Numbered from the stretch's first letter, positions 8,769-21,946 are shown. The stretch is DNA of 64,000 nt from Acidimangrovimonas sediminis (GCF_002871005.1 NZ_PHSN01000006.1:1-64000), one strand, 5' to 3'. Notes: generated by a model not told the origin, from the sequence alone. Numbers and translations are program-made.

Positions 8769-11700
8769 TCAGTAATCCTTCTGGAAATAGACCCCGATGC
8801 CGGTGTTGCCGTCCGATGCCGCCTTGCCCTTGACCGTGATCTTCTTGTTCAGCTCGTAGTTCAGCTCGACCTGGGACCCGCCGTTGTCGCCCACCGAAAC
8901 GTCGGAATACAGCTTCTTCGACAAGTACTTGCCCAGCTTGACCGAGGTTTGCCCCTCGGAATCGGTCTGCACGTCGAGATCGTCGAGCCCGAAGTTCTGG
9001 CGCAGCTTCGACACGATGCCTTCGCCGCCCTTGCCCGCCAGCGTCGCCACGGCCGAGGCAAGCTGCGCCGCCTGAAGCGGGGAGATCTTGCTCAGCCCCT
9101 GCCCGAACAGCAGCTGCGAAAGCACCTCTTCCTGCGGCAGCGAGGGGGTCGAGGAAAAGGTGATCTGCGGGTCGGTCGCGTCGCCGTCCACGATCACCAT
9201 CGCCGTCACGCCGTCATTGGTCGAGGTGGCGACGAGGTGGATCCACGGAATGAACTTGCCCTGAAGCTTTAGGCTGCCCTCGCTCAGGTCCAGGCGCTTG
9301 CCCAGGATCTCCAGCCGCCCGCGGCGCAGGTCGAACCCGCCCATCGGCACGACATTGGCCGAGGTGCCGGTGATCGAGATCTGGCCACCCAGCTCTGCAT
9401 CCAGACCCCGGCCGCGCACGAAGACCTGGCTGGGCGCCGAGACGGTGATGTTGAGCTTGAACGGATGCGCGGGCGAGGAACCCGTGTCCTGCGTCTGCGG
9501 GGCCTGTTCCAGCCCCGCGCGTTTCAGTGTGGCGCGGACCGGGGCCGATGCCCCCTTCTGCACCAGCCCGTCGGGAATGGAGCCCGACCCGCCAAGCCCT
9601 GTCGAGGGCACGCGCAGCTCCGTCTTGCCCAGCCGGATGCGGCCGTCGACCGAGGCACCGCCGGTCAACGGGCCCTTGAGGCTCAGCGCGCCGTTGGCTG
9701 TGGTGGAATAGAGTTCCGGGTTCTTGAGGCCCACGTTGTTGAGGGTGACCTTCACGTCGCTGGTGAAGGGCGGCAGCATGGAGATCGGGCCGGAGAGGCG
9801 GATCGTGCCGCCACCGACGGTCAGCTGCCCGTCCACCCGGGCGCGGCCGTTGGCGAAGGTGGTATCGATCCGCGTGTTCGTGGCGGCGATCCCCAGCGTC
9901 GGGGCCGAGATCCGGGTGTTCGAGACGTTGACCTTGCCCGAGAGCGAACCCAGCGCCAGCGGCCCCTTGAGCGCGAGATCGAAGCGCACCGGCCCGGCGA
10001 TCGAGCGCGGCTCGATCAGCGGGTTGATGAGCTCGGCGCGAAGGCTGCCGTTCGCCGCGATATCGGCCTTCGAGAAATCCGAGGCGAGCGAGCCCTTCAC
10101 CTTGGCGTCGATCGCGCCTGGGCCCGTGATGCCAAGGTCGACCGCGTAGGAGGTGCCGCCGTCGCGGATCGTGCCCTGCGTCTCCACCGGGCCCGAGAAG
10201 CCGGCGGCGACCAGAGCGATGTTCGCCAGCCGCGCCTTCACCTCCATCAGCCTGGGGTCGCCTTCCTTCGGCGTCGCTTGTACCGACAGCTGCGGGTTCC
10301 GCACGTCGACCTTGTCGAGCCCCAGCACCTTGCCCTTGCGGTAGGCGGCAAGGTCGAAGCTGGTGGTCCCGCGCAGTAGCTTGTCGGCCATCGACTGGCC
10401 AAGCTCGAGATCCTTCGCGCTTCCCTTGGCGCTGACCTTCACCGTGTCGCCGGTCTGGCTCAGCCCGGCCTGGGCGTCGATCGACCCGCGGAAGCCCGCG
10501 CCCAGATCGGCGAGACTGCCGAAGCGGATCGTGCCGGTCATCTGCCGCGAGTCGCCCTGGGCCGAGCCTTTGGCGTTCACGCTCAGCGAGCGGGCGTTGA
10601 CCTTGAGATTGCGGATCAGGATGCCCTTCGAATCCCGGGTCACCGCGGCGTCGAAGGTGCCAGTGCCCTGCAGCATCGAATTCACCATCTTCGCCTGCGC
10701 CTCGGGCACCAGACCGGTGCCGAGGCGGACGTCATGGGTGCTGCCGTCGACCTTGATATCCAGCGCGCTTGCGGTCTGGGTGACCTGGCCCTGCGCCGTG
10801 ACCGACCCGGAATAGCCGGGCCCGAGGTTGCCGAGATCGGCAAAGCGCAGCGTGCCCTGCATGGTGCGGGTGCCGTCCTTCGTGGTGCCGTCGATATCCG
10901 CGATCAGGCTGCGGGCGTTGAGCTTGAGCCGGTTCACCAGGATGCCGGTCTTGTCGCGGGTGACCGACACGTCGAAAGTGCTGGTGCCCTTCATCAGCGC
11001 GTTCACCTGCGGGGCCTGCGCGAACAGGCCGTCCGCGATGTGCAGGTCCTTGACGGTTCCGCTTCCGCCCACCGTCATCGCGTCGCCCTGCTGGGTGAAG
11101 TCGAGGCGCCCCTGCATCGAGCCACCGTAATTTGCCCCGAGCTGGCCGAGATCGCCGAAGCTGAGGTTGGCGCGGATGTCGGCGGCGCCGGTCTTCAGCG
11201 TGCCCTCGGCGTTGGCCTGAAGGCTTTGCGCGTTGACCTGAAGGCTGTTGAGGGTCAGCCCGGTGTTGTCGCGCTTGACGGAAAAGCTGACGTGGCTGTG
11301 CTTCGACAGCAGGGCATCCGCCTGCGGAATGCCGACCGACAGCCCCTGTCCGTTGACGTCGCCGTTCAGGTCGAACGTGCCGGCCAGCGCTGCGATCGTA
11401 CCGCTGATCGTGGCCTTGGCCGCGCCCGCAAGCTGCCGCCCCGCAAGACCCGAGAAGCGCGAGATATCCTGCGCGTCGAGGGTCAGCGTGGTGTTGACCA
11501 TCATCGCCTTGTCGAGCCCCGAAAGCGTGGCCTTGCCGCTCAGCGAAGCCCCGGCCCCGCGCACATCGAGGGCGGTCAGGTCCAGCGGCCCGCCGGGGCT
11601 GTAGCTGAAATCGGTGGTCAGACCCAGCGCGCTGCCCAATGCGCGGGCGAGGGCCGCATCCTTGGGCGCGATCCCGGTGCCCTTCAGCGTCAGCGTGCCC

Positions 11701-12962
11701 GCGACCCCGCGGCCCTTGTCCCCGGGCTTGAGCTTTGCAATCCGGCCCTTGCCCGTCAGCGTCACGTCATCAAGGCTGAGGTCGGGTTGCTTCAGCCCGG
11801 CAAGCACCGCACTGGCCTGCCAGCCGTCGCCTTTCGACTGGTCGTAGCTGACCGAGATGTCGGCCCGGTCCAGCGTCGTCTTCTGCCCCGGAAGCGGAAG
11901 CAGCACAGGCCCGCCGTCCTGCGACGCCACCTTGCCGGTCAGGTTGATCCGGCTGGGCATGCCGTCGGCGCCCACGTCCACCTGCCCGTTCAGCGCGATC
12001 TGCTTGGCATTCAGGTGCAGCGTGGTCAGCTCCAGCTGGCCCGAGGGCAGCTTGGCGCCCGCGACCTGAAGCTTGATGTCATTGCCGAAGAACGTCTTGT
12101 ATTCCGGCGCAAAGAGCGGCGCGATATCGCCCTGGATGTCGGCGGTGAAGCGGTTCGTGACCTTGCCGTCCTGTCCGGTGTCGCCCTTCAGCTTCACCGT
12201 GCCGGTCAGCCGCGGCTGGTTGTCGGTCGCAAGCTTGATGTTCGCGGTGAAATCGTCGACCGGCCCCTTGCCGGCAACGCTCATCTCCAGCGCCGGGGCG
12301 TCGGGCAGGCCGATGCCGGTGGTCACGATGCCGCCCGCCGCTTCCTTCACACGCAGATCGAGGCCGATCTGCTTGCTGTCCTTGTCGTAGCTCGACTCGA
12401 GGTGGATCACCCCCTCCTTGCCGTCGATCCGCTGAAGGTTGATCGTGGCCTTGCCGCTGCCGCCGGACAGCTGGGCGCTGCCGTCGATCTTGACCGTCGC
12501 CTCCTGCCCCAGCACCGGCTTGCCCAGCACCACCTTCTGCGCCTGGATCTTGCCGATGTTGATCGAGACCGGCAGCGAGGGCAGCGAGAACCCCTGTGCC
12601 TCGGCCGTCGGCGGAGTGGCGGGCGCGGGCTGGCTTTCGGGCAGGCGCGGCAGGTCGATCTCGGCCGCGGTCAGCTCGTTCACCTCGACCTTTCCGGTCA
12701 GCAGCGCGAGGCGCGACCAGTCGAGCGTGACGTCCTTCAGCGTCAGCCAGACGCCCTTGTCGTCGGCGATGGTCAGGGTCTTGAGGCTGGCCTTGGACGA
12801 CAAGGCGCCCTGGAAGCCGGTGATATGCACCTGCCGCCCGGCGCCCGAGAGGTTCTTTTCCAGAAGCTGGGTCAGGTAGCCCTGGCCGTCGTCGTCGGAC
12901 GAGGCCCCCCAGGCCAGCGCGGGAAGGAGGACGATCAGGAGAAGGGTAAGAAGACGTCTCAT
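8769..12962 (-). CDS. tamB: Translocation and assembly module protein TamB
   Basis: TamB is a very long periplasm-spanning beta-solenoid anchored in the inner membrane. With TamA it helps insert outer membrane proteins and is also implicated in phospholipid transport. This 1397-aa protein starts with a signal-anchor (RRLLTLLLIVLLPALAWGA). It continues with AsmA/DUF490-type repeats such as LTIADDKGVWLTLKDVTLDW and many repeated segments of the form VTRDKTGILVNRLKLNARSL. It ends in the conserved DUF490 region (GRLEILGKRLDLSEGSLKLQ, EVLSQLLFGQGLSKISPLQA) with a terminal aromatic strand. The start codon overlaps the tamA stop (TGATG), so the pair is translationally coupled. The internal repeats near 10,450-11,300 are regular enough to have arisen by duplication. 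Confidence 0.95.
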   Translation of the reverse strand: MRRLLTLLLIVLLPALAWGASSDDDGQGYLTQLLEKNLSGAGRQVHITGFQGALSSKASLKTLTIADDKGVWLTLKDVTLDWSRLALLTGKVEVNELTAAEIDLPRLPESQPAPATPPTAEAQGFSLPSLPVSINIGKIQAQKVVLGKPVLGQEATVKIDGSAQLSGGSGKATINLQRIDGKEGVIHLESSYDKDSKQIGLDLRVKEAAGGIVTTGIGLPDAPALEMSVAGKGPVDDFTANIKLATDNQPRLTGTVKLKGDTGQDGKVTNRFTADIQGDIAPLFAPEYKTFFGNDIKLQVAGAKLPSGQLELTTLHLNAKQIALNGQVDVGADGMPSRINLTGKVASQDGGPVLLPLPGQKTTLDRADISVSYDQSKGDGWQASAVLAGLKQPDLSLDDVTLTGKGRIAKLKPGDKGRGVAGTLTLKGTGIAPKDAALARALGSALGLTTDFSYSPGGPLDLTALDVRGAGASLSGKATLSGLDKAMMVNTTLTLDAQDISRFSGLAGRQLAGAAKATISGTIAALAGTFDLNGDVNGQGLSVGIPQADALLSKHSHVSFSVKRDNTGLTLNSLQVNAQSLQANAEGTLKTGAADIRANLSFGDLGQLGANYGGSMQGRLDFTQQGDAMTVGGSGTVKDLHIADGLFAQAPQVNALMKGTSTFDVSVTRDKTGILVNRLKLNARSLIADIDGTTKDGTRTMQGTLRFADLGNLGPGYSGSVTAQGQVTQTASALDIKVDGSTHDVRLGTGLVPEAQAKMVNSMLQGTGTFDAAVTRDSKGILIRNLKVNARSLSVNAKGSAQGDSRQMTGTIRFGSLADLGAGFRGSIDAQAGLSQTGDTVKVSAKGSAKDLELGQSMADKLLRGTTSFDLAAYRKGKVLGLDKVDVRNPQLSVQATPKEGDPRLMEVKARLANIALVAAGFSGPVETQGTIRDGGTSYAVDLGITGPGAIDAKVKGSLASDFSKADIAANGSLRAELINPLIEPRSIAGPVRFDLALKGPLALGSLSGKVNVSNTRISAPTLGIAATNTRIDTTFANGRARVDGQLTVGGGTIRLSGPISMLPPFTSDVKVTLNNVGLKNPELYSTTANGALSLKGPLTGGASVDGRIRLGKTELRVPSTGLGGSGSIPDGLVQKGASAPVRATLKRAGLEQAPQTQDTGSSPAHPFKLNITVSAPSQVFVRGRGLDAELGGQISITGTSANVVPMGGFDLRRGRLEILGKRLDLSEGSLKLQGKFIPWIHLVATSTNDGVTAMVIVDGDATDPQITFSSTPSLPQEEVLSQLLFGQGLSKISPLQAAQLASAVATLAGKGGEGIVSKLRQNFGLDDLDVQTDSEGQTSVKLGKYLSKKLYSDVSVGDNGGSQVELNYELNKKITVKGKAASDGNTGIGVYFQKDY

Positions 12963-14785
12963 CAGAAGGCCTGCCCGATGCCGATGTAGACCTGCAGCCC
13001 CTTGCCGGTGTCTGCGTCGCCCCCGGCCGGGACGGCGAGGTCGAGGCGCAGCGGCCCGATGCCGGTGTAATAGCGGATGCCGATGCCGGCCCCGCCCTGC
13101 CAGAGGCCGCCGCTGCCGGGCAGGCTGTCGGCGCTGACGTAGCCGGCGTCGTAGAAGGCCACGACCCCGAATGAGGCGCTTACCTGGGTCCGCACCTCGC
13201 CCGACAGGCCGATGAAGCTGCGCCCGCCGGTGCGCTGGGTCGGGCTGACGGCATATACGCCCAGCGACTGGTAGGGCTGGCCGCGGACGGTGCCGCCACC
13301 GCCGGAATAGAACAGGAAGTCGCGCGGCGTGTCGGCGACCGACGACCCCACGACCGAGCCGACCTGAAGTCGCCCGGCCAGCGTCACCTTGGACCCGATC
13401 CGGTGATAGGCCCGCGCGTCGACCTTGATCTGCCCGCCCGTCCCGGTGGTGCCGAAACCCACGAAGGGCTTCACCAGCCCGTCGACGTAGAACCCGTTGT
13501 GCGGGTTCAGCTTGTTGTCGCGGGTGTCGTAGATCGCGCCGATCGGGAAGTTGATGTCGTGGAACCAGCGCACCCCGGTGGTATCGGTCACGCGGCTGAC
13601 GCCGTAGCCGATGCCGGCGGTGGCGGTCAGGCGATCGTTCAGCTCGCGCTTGAGGCCAACCTCGGTATTTGCCAGCGCCTCTTCATAGTCGGTCTGGTCG
13701 AGGTATTCGGTCTGGATCTGGGCATAGAGGGATGAATCCGGATTGATCACCCCGGGCCGGTCGAACCGCAGCTTGAGCGAATAGTCGGGAGAGCCGTCCT
13801 GGCCGCCCAGCCCGCTGATCTTGCCGTCGAAGCGCAGTTGCTGCGCATCGTTGAGGAAGTTGCGGTTGAGCCAGAAGCCCGTGACCGTAAGGCCCTCGAT
13901 GCTGGCCAGCTCCGCGCCGAAGCCGATACGGTGGCGCTTGGCCTCGACCAGGGCGGTGTTCACGGCCATCGTGTCGCCGGGGCCGAGCGCCTGCGATTCC
14001 GTCATGGCGACCGACGAGAACGCGCCCGCCTGGCGCAGCCGGTCGGCCGATTTCTGTTCCTTCTTCGGATCGAAGGTCTGGCCGGTGGGAAAGCCCGCGA
14101 TCTGGCGAATGCGGGCTTCGCTGACCGAGGTCTTCCCGCTCAGGCTGAACTTGCCGAAGGTCACCTTGGGGCCCGGCACGATCGCCACCGTCGCGTTGAG
14201 CTTGCGGGTGGTGTGATCCGCGATGACGCGGCTATCGCCGGCCTCGGCCTTGGCGTGGCCCGCATCGCGCCATCCGGTCACGGCGTTGTCGACGGCACCC
14301 TGCAGGGCACCGCTCATGGCGGGCTGGCCCGGGGCGAATTCCTTCGACGGCTTGGCGCCCGGGGCCATGGGCCCCACCTGCGCCGTTCCGAAGGTGAAGC
14401 GCGGCCCCGGCTGCACCGTCACCACCACCTGCCGGATCGTCGAAGGCGCGTCGAGCGGCGCGATGCTTGCCGCTTCCTTGCCGTTCACGGTAATGTGGAT
14501 GACGCCCGAGTAGTAGCCCTGGGAATAGAGCGCGCCCAGAAGCTTGGCGTAATCGGCGCGCGCGGCGGCAAAGACGTCCTGCGCGTTGGTATCCTTGTCG
14601 GATTGCGTCGACAGCAGGACCGACGCGTTCTTGAGCGCGTTCGTCAGGTCCTTCGGCGCGCCCGGCGTGTTGAAGGCGATCTTGTCTTCGGCGCCCGCGC
14701 GATGCCCCGCCCCCACGGCAAGGGCCAGCGTCAGCGTCAGACCGGCGGCGCGCGCCAGCCCCCGGCCACGATCCTGCCGGCGCAC
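12962..14785 (-). CDS. tamA: Outer membrane translocase component TamA (Omp85 family)
   Basis: TamA is the BamA-like outer membrane partner of TamB. The 607-aa protein has a signal peptide (RAAGLTLTLALAVGAGHRAG), POTRA-type repeats up to about residue 300 (VVVTVQPGPRFTFGTAQVGP, TVAIVPGPKVTFGKFSLSG) and a C-terminal 16-strand barrel. The barrel includes the family VRGQPYQSLG turn and a terminal phenylalanine. The ORF is open to 14941, but that would put about 50 charged residues before the signal peptide. The GTG at 14785 with GAGGGG nearby gives a normal signal sequence and is preferred. tamB follows with a 1-nt overlap. Confidence 0.92.
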   Translation of the reverse strand: MRRQDRGRGLARAAGLTLTLALAVGAGHRAGAEDKIAFNTPGAPKDLTNALKNASVLLSTQSDKDTNAQDVFAAARADYAKLLGALYSQGYYSGVIHITVNGKEAASIAPLDAPSTIRQVVVTVQPGPRFTFGTAQVGPMAPGAKPSKEFAPGQPAMSGALQGAVDNAVTGWRDAGHAKAEAGDSRVIADHTTRKLNATVAIVPGPKVTFGKFSLSGKTSVSEARIRQIAGFPTGQTFDPKKEQKSADRLRQAGAFSSVAMTESQALGPGDTMAVNTALVEAKRHRIGFGAELASIEGLTVTGFWLNRNFLNDAQQLRFDGKISGLGGQDGSPDYSLKLRFDRPGVINPDSSLYAQIQTEYLDQTDYEEALANTEVGLKRELNDRLTATAGIGYGVSRVTDTTGVRWFHDINFPIGAIYDTRDNKLNPHNGFYVDGLVKPFVGFGTTGTGGQIKVDARAYHRIGSKVTLAGRLQVGSVVGSSVADTPRDFLFYSGGGGTVRGQPYQSLGVYAVSPTQRTGGRSFIGLSGEVRTQVSASFGVVAFYDAGYVSADSLPGSGGLWQGGAGIGIRYYTGIGPLRLDLAVPAGGDADTGKGLQVYIGIGQAF

Positions 14786-15159
14786 GGTCCGGCCCCTCGG
14801 TCTGTCTCCGAACGGTGGTGTGCCACGTGTCGCGCTCAAATTCGTCTCCCAACCCAATGCCCCATTTCTTGCACGCGGTCCCTTCAGGGGCAATCCGACC
14901 CCTGTGCCGCACTGCCGGTTTTCCGCCGACCTTTGACACAAGAACGTGTTGAATGTGCCCGCAGATCACACTGGCGGCGCCCGGAAATGCCCTTTCGCGC
15001 GCGCCGGTCCCGTGATTGTGTGGCGCCGACGGAGGAATTGGCATCGGCACCGGATTCGGGGCGCGGCCGGCGGGGCGCGCGTAAGCAGGTTGCGATCGCG
15101 ACGGAAACCGGCGCGGCGCACGTACAACCTGCGCGCGCAACACGGGACACGACGGCATC
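14786..15159. other. Divergent intergenic region (374 bp)
   Basis: This is the region between the leftward tamA and the rightward SDR gene. Part of it, 14786-14941, is open in frame with tamA and would be coding only if an upstream start were used. Promoters for both genes must lie here, but no confident -35/-10 pair, hairpin or small gene could be picked out. Confidence 0.4.
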
Positions 15160-16157
15160 ATGAGCAGCGGCAAACGGGTCTTGCTGACCGGTATCTCCGG
15201 CTACATCGCGAAACATGTGGCCCTGAAGCTGCTGAACGCGGGCCATCGCGTCACGGGATCGCTACGCGACCGCACCCGCGAGGACGAGGTGCGGTCGGCC
15301 CTCGTCCCGCATCTCGACACGCCCGAGGCCCTGGGCCGGCTGGAGTTCGCGACGCTCGATCTCACCTCGGACGACGGCTGGAGCCGGGCGCTGCGCGGCG
15401 CCGAGGTGTTGGTGCACACCGCCTCCCCCTTCCCGATCTCGCAGCCGCGCGACCCCGAGGCGCTGATCCGCCCTGCGGTCGACGGCAGCCTGCGCGCGCT
15501 GGCGGCGGCGCGGGCGGCTGGGGTGTGCCGTGTCGTGCTGACCTCCTCGTCGGCGGCGATCATGACGGGAACCCCGCCCGGCCGCCCCTATACCGAGGAC
15601 GACTGGACCGACGTCAACAGCCGCGCCGCCACCGCCTACACGCGGTCGAAGACCCTGGCCGAGCGCGCCGCTTGGGATTTCGTTCGCGATCAGGCGCCGT
15701 CGATGGCGCTGACCACGATCAACCCGGTCTTCGTGCTGGGGCCGCCGCTGGGGCGGCGCTTCGGATCCTCCGTGGGGGTGGTGCGGCGGATGCTGTCGGG
15801 GCGCGACCCGATGGTGCCCCGGATCGGCTTTCCCATCGTCGACGTCCGCGACGTGGCAGAAATGCACCTGCGTGCGGTCGAGACCCCGGCGACCGCGGGA
15901 CAGAGGTTCATCGCGGCGGACGGGTCGCTGTGGTTCGCCGAGATGACCGCGGTGCTTGGCACGGCCTTCCCCGACCGCAGGATCGCCCGCCGGGTGGCGC
16001 CCGACCTGCTGATGCGGACGCTCGGCCTCTTCGATCCGCAGATCCGGTCGATCCTGCCGCAGCTTGGCAAGCTGGAGGAGGTGTCGAACGCCCGCGCCCG
16101 CGAGGTGATGGGGATGACCTTCATTCCGGCGAAACAGAGCCTTCTGGAGACCGCCCG

Positions 16158-19130
<2,973 letters not shown>

Positions 19131-19252
19131 GCACCGCGCAGCAGCGGGTTCGAGTGTTAGGCCCCGGCGGGTGTGTGCCGTGCGGCCGATCGTTCTCCCG
19201 GGGGGTGCAATCTTTCTGTCGAGATCTGGACCCGGGCCCCAGCCAAGAGCAG

Positions 19253-19290
19253 TTTTCAAGTATTATATTTTATTTTCAATAATTTAACCA
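19253..19290 (+). promoter_or_regulatory. AT-rich promoter region upstream of LysR gene
   Basis: An abrupt AT-rich patch within GC-rich surroundings lies 130-170 bp before the LysR start, in the 291-bp gap after the dienoyl-CoA reductase gene. It contains overlapping TTTTCA, TATATT and AATAAT elements, but the exact -35/-10 pairing is ambiguous. It is the most likely promoter of the regulator and may include an autoregulatory LysR site. Confidence 0.35.
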
Positions 19291-19421
19291 TCTTTCGTCT
19301 GTTTCTCCGCCATTAACGATACACGACAAAACCCCGATATTGTCGGCCCCATGGCCCAATCTCGCCCGATTTGGGGGGCAATCAGGTCCCTGCAACGTGC
19401 TCAGTAGCCAACGGGTGCACA

Positions 19422-20327
19422 ATGGACCGATTGACCGAAATGGAAGCGTTCGCCACCGTGGTGGACCAAGGCGGCTTTACCGACGCCGCCAAGAAGATGG
19501 GGATCTCGAAATCCGCCGTCTCAAAGCATGTCTCGGCGCTCGAGGCCCGGTTGGGCGCGCGCCTTCTGAACCGCACGACCCGGCGGGTGTCACCCACCGA
19601 GATCGGGCTTGCCTATTACGACCGCGCGCGACGTGTCCTGAATGATGCGGGCGAGGCCGATGCGCTGGTCACCTCGATGCAATCGGCGCCCTCGGGCCTG
19701 TTGCGCATCTCGGTCGCGACCGACTTCGGGGTGAACCTGCTGTCGCCGGTGCTGGGCACATTCCTGCAGGAATATCCCGACATCACCGTGAACATGGTGC
19801 TGAACAACCGCTACGTGGAGCTCATTTCCGAGGGCTTCGACATGGCGATCCGCATCGGGGATCTGGAAGACAGCACGCTGATGGCGCGCAAGCTGACCGA
19901 GACGACGAAGAAGATGATCGCCTCACCCAGCTATTTCCAGCGCTACGGCCGGCCGCAGAAGATCGACGACCTGAACGAGCACAAGCTGCTGCATTATTCG
20001 AACCAGGCCAACGGCAACGTCTGGAAGATCACCGCGCCCTCGGGCGAGAAACGCCAGGTGCGCACCGCCGGCTGGCTGACGGTGAACGACGGGCAATCGC
20101 TGCTTCATGCCTCGATCGCCGGTCTGGGCATCGCCTATCTGCCCAGCTTCCTTTATGCTGATGCGCTGCGCACCGGCCAGCTGGAAGAGGCGATCCCCGG
20201 TCTGCCGACCGAGACGCAGGGCATCTACGCCGTCTATCCGCCGGGCCGGTTCACCCAGCCCAAGGTGCGCGCGTTCATCGACTTCCTTGCCAGGCAATTC
20301 GCGGACAAGGGCCCCGAGAACTGGTAA
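19422..20327 (+). CDS. LysR-family transcriptional regulator
   Basis: This 301-aa regulator begins MDRLTEMEAFATVVDQGGFT. Its N-terminal winged helix-turn-helix reads DAAKKMGISKSAVSKHVSAL and LGARLLNRTTRRVSPTEIG. It is followed by a substrate-binding domain from about residue 90 (GLLRISVATDFGVNLLSPVL; SIAGLGIAYLPSFL). The subgroup resembles the DsdC/AaeR-like regulators common in Rhodobacteraceae. The effector is unknown. The ATG at 19422 matches the family start; 17 codons upstream are open but not family-like. It lies downstream of fadH on the same strand, yet 291 bp and an AT-rich promoter patch separate them. Confidence 0.9.
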   Translation: MDRLTEMEAFATVVDQGGFTDAAKKMGISKSAVSKHVSALEARLGARLLNRTTRRVSPTEIGLAYYDRARRVLNDAGEADALVTSMQSAPSGLLRISVATDFGVNLLSPVLGTFLQEYPDITVNMVLNNRYVELISEGFDMAIRIGDLEDSTLMARKLTETTKKMIASPSYFQRYGRPQKIDDLNEHKLLHYSNQANGNVWKITAPSGEKRQVRTAGWLTVNDGQSLLHASIAGLGIAYLPSFLYADALRTGQLEEAIPGLPTETQGIYAVYPPGRFTQPKVRAFIDFLARQFADKGPENW

Positions 20328-20378
20328 GGTCCGCTCCGTTCCGTCCTTCGGGCAAACGGGTCAAGAAGGTGCGAACAA

Positions 20379-21344
20379 CTACTGGGTCGAGTCCACCATG
20401 GCCTCGACCCTTCTGTTTTGCGCGCGGCCCTCGGACGTGTTGTTCGAGGCGCGCGGGGCGAGGTAGGCGATCCCCTCGGCCGAGATCTGGTCCGGCTCGA
20501 CCGAATATTGGCTGATCAGCCGCTGGCGCACCGATTCCGCCCGTGCCTTGGACAGGGCCATGTTGGGCGCAAGGCCCCCGGTGGTATCCGTGTTGCCCAC
20601 AAGCGTGATGTGCTGATCGGGGTGGGATTGCATGTAGGCGGCCAGCCGGGCGAGCGAGGCATAATTCCCCGCCGACAGGTCGGACGCCCCGCTGGCGAAA
20701 TTCAGATCGTCCAACGCCACCGAATCCCCCGCGGCCAGCGCAGCGGCAAGGCTGCCGGGGGCGGCCGGCTGACCGGTCGCCGGGGCCGCCGCGTCATCGG
20801 CGACCGAAGCGGTCGAGGGTGCCGCCGCGGCCGCGGCGCCGCTGGGCAGCGGCAGGCCGACCTGCACCACCTCGACAAAAGCCGAATCCGTGCTGCGGCT
20901 GACCAGAAGGGCCAGGTACTTGGGTGTGCCCTTGTCGCCGCGCCGGGCCACGAGATAGCGGAAATCGGCAAGATCGACATGCATCTGCGGCTCGGGCAGG
21001 ATCTTCAGCGCGTAGCGGAAGTCGAAGCCGCCACAGGCCTCGGTCGCGCATTCGAACAGCGGCGAAAAGCCGGCCTTCAGGATCTGGTCGCGCAGCTTGG
21101 CCATCACCTGGAGGGTTGTCAGGTCGCGCTGGTCGATCCGCCACGACCTTTGCGACACCGGGCCCTCCGCCCGCTGGGTTTGCAGGTTTCCATCGGCGAA
21201 CGGCGCGGTGGGAAAGCTGTAGGATCCCATCGGGCTGTCCTGTTCGTCGGTCAGCACCGCGCTGGCGGGAAAGTCGAAGGTCAGCGCCTGCGCGCCCGGC
21301 GCGGCCAGCAGAAACAGCGCGGCCAGACCGGGCGCCGCCCTCAC
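20379..21344 (-). CDS. OmpA-family outer membrane/periplasmic protein
   Basis: This 321-aa exported protein has a signal peptide (RAAPGLAALFLLAAPGAQA). A middle domain (SWRIDQRDLTTLQVMAKLRD to about residue 150) resembles DUF4892-type periplasmic domains. An Ala/Pro-rich linker follows, then a C-terminal OmpA peptidoglycan-binding domain from about residue 205 (LNFASGASDLSAGNYASLAR; LVGNTDTTGG; KARAESVRQRL; RAQNRRVEAMV). The GTG at 21344 overlaps the TGA of the AhpD-like gene (GTGA) and places the signal peptide exactly at the N-terminus. The ORF could extend a further 103 codons upstream, but that would be antisense-like sequence inside its neighbour. It probably anchors the envelope to peptidoglycan. 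Confidence 0.87.
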   Translation of the reverse strand: MRAAPGLAALFLLAAPGAQALTFDFPASAVLTDEQDSPMGSYSFPTAPFADGNLQTQRAEGPVSQRSWRIDQRDLTTLQVMAKLRDQILKAGFSPLFECATEACGGFDFRYALKILPEPQMHVDLADFRYLVARRGDKGTPKYLALLVSRSTDSAFVEVVQVGLPLPSGAAAAAAPSTASVADDAAAPATGQPAAPGSLAAALAAGDSVALDDLNFASGASDLSAGNYASLARLAAYMQSHPDQHITLVGNTDTTGGLAPNMALSKARAESVRQRLISQYSVEPDQISAEGIAYLAPRASNNTSEGRAQNRRVEAMVDSTQ

Positions 21345-21919
21345 CGCGAACGTCCGTGATAGGCGTCGTTGGGCTGCATCTCGGTTGCCGCGGCAACGCG
21401 GTTGGTCATGTTGAAGAACCCCGCGACCGAGGCGATATCCCAGATGTCGCGGTCCGAGAACCCGACCGCGCTCAGCCTTTCGCGATCCGCCGCGACCATC
21501 TTGGCCGGGCTCTCGGTCAGCTTCTCGGCGAATTCCAGCATCGCCATCTGGCGCGCGTCCAGCGGCGCGGCGCGAAAGTTCATCACCATCGCCTCGCCCA
21601 GCATCGGATCGCCGGAAAGTTCGCGGACCGCCTGCCCATGCGCCACCTGGCAATACCAGCAGCGGTTCACCGACGACACGACCACCGCGATCATCTCACG
21701 CTCCAGCTTGGTCAGGCCGGACTCGGCCAGCATGAGATCGTTGTACATGGCCGTGAAGGCGTTCAGCTTCTCGATGTCGAAGGCGTAGGCCTTGAGGACA
21801 TTGGGCACCATGCCCAGCTTTTCCTCGCAGATGCCGAAGTATTTCGCCGTCTTCTCCGGCAGCGGATCGGTCATCGGCAGATCCAGCGCGGTGGGTTCCC
21901 TGAGGCTCTTCCAGTCCAT
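21341..21919 (-). CDS. AhpD-like peroxidase-related protein
   Basis: This 192-aa all-alpha protein has the carboxymuconolactone decarboxylase/AhpD fold, with the redox pair in NRCWYCQVAHG at about residues 86-96 (CxxC followed by H). It matches the family annotated as uncharacterised peroxidase-related enzymes, thought to reduce peroxides with thiol partners. GGGAGGAG before the ATG at 21919 supports this start over an ATG five codons upstream. Its stop overlaps the OmpA-like gene by 4 nt, suggesting a shared envelope or oxidative stress role (inference). Confidence 0.86.
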   Translation of the reverse strand: MDWKSLREPTALDLPMTDPLPEKTAKYFGICEEKLGMVPNVLKAYAFDIEKLNAFTAMYNDLMLAESGLTKLEREMIAVVVSSVNRCWYCQVAHGQAVRELSGDPMLGEAMVMNFRAAPLDARQMAMLEFAEKLTESPAKMVAADRERLSAVGFSDRDIWDIASVAGFFNMTNRVAAATEMQPNDAYHGRSR

Positions 21920-21946
21920 GTACTCTCCTCCCATGGTGTCGCCGTG

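Noticed and set aside
10734-12989. 751-codon plus-strand ORF opposite tamB
   Set aside because: It is an antisense shadow caused by high GC at third positions. The minus-strand TamB frame has signal anchor, repeats and family C-terminus.
20384-20410. 8-bp inverted repeat near the end of the OmpA-like gene as a terminator
   Set aside because: It lies within the coding sequence, has no T-tract on either strand, and can be explained by codon content.
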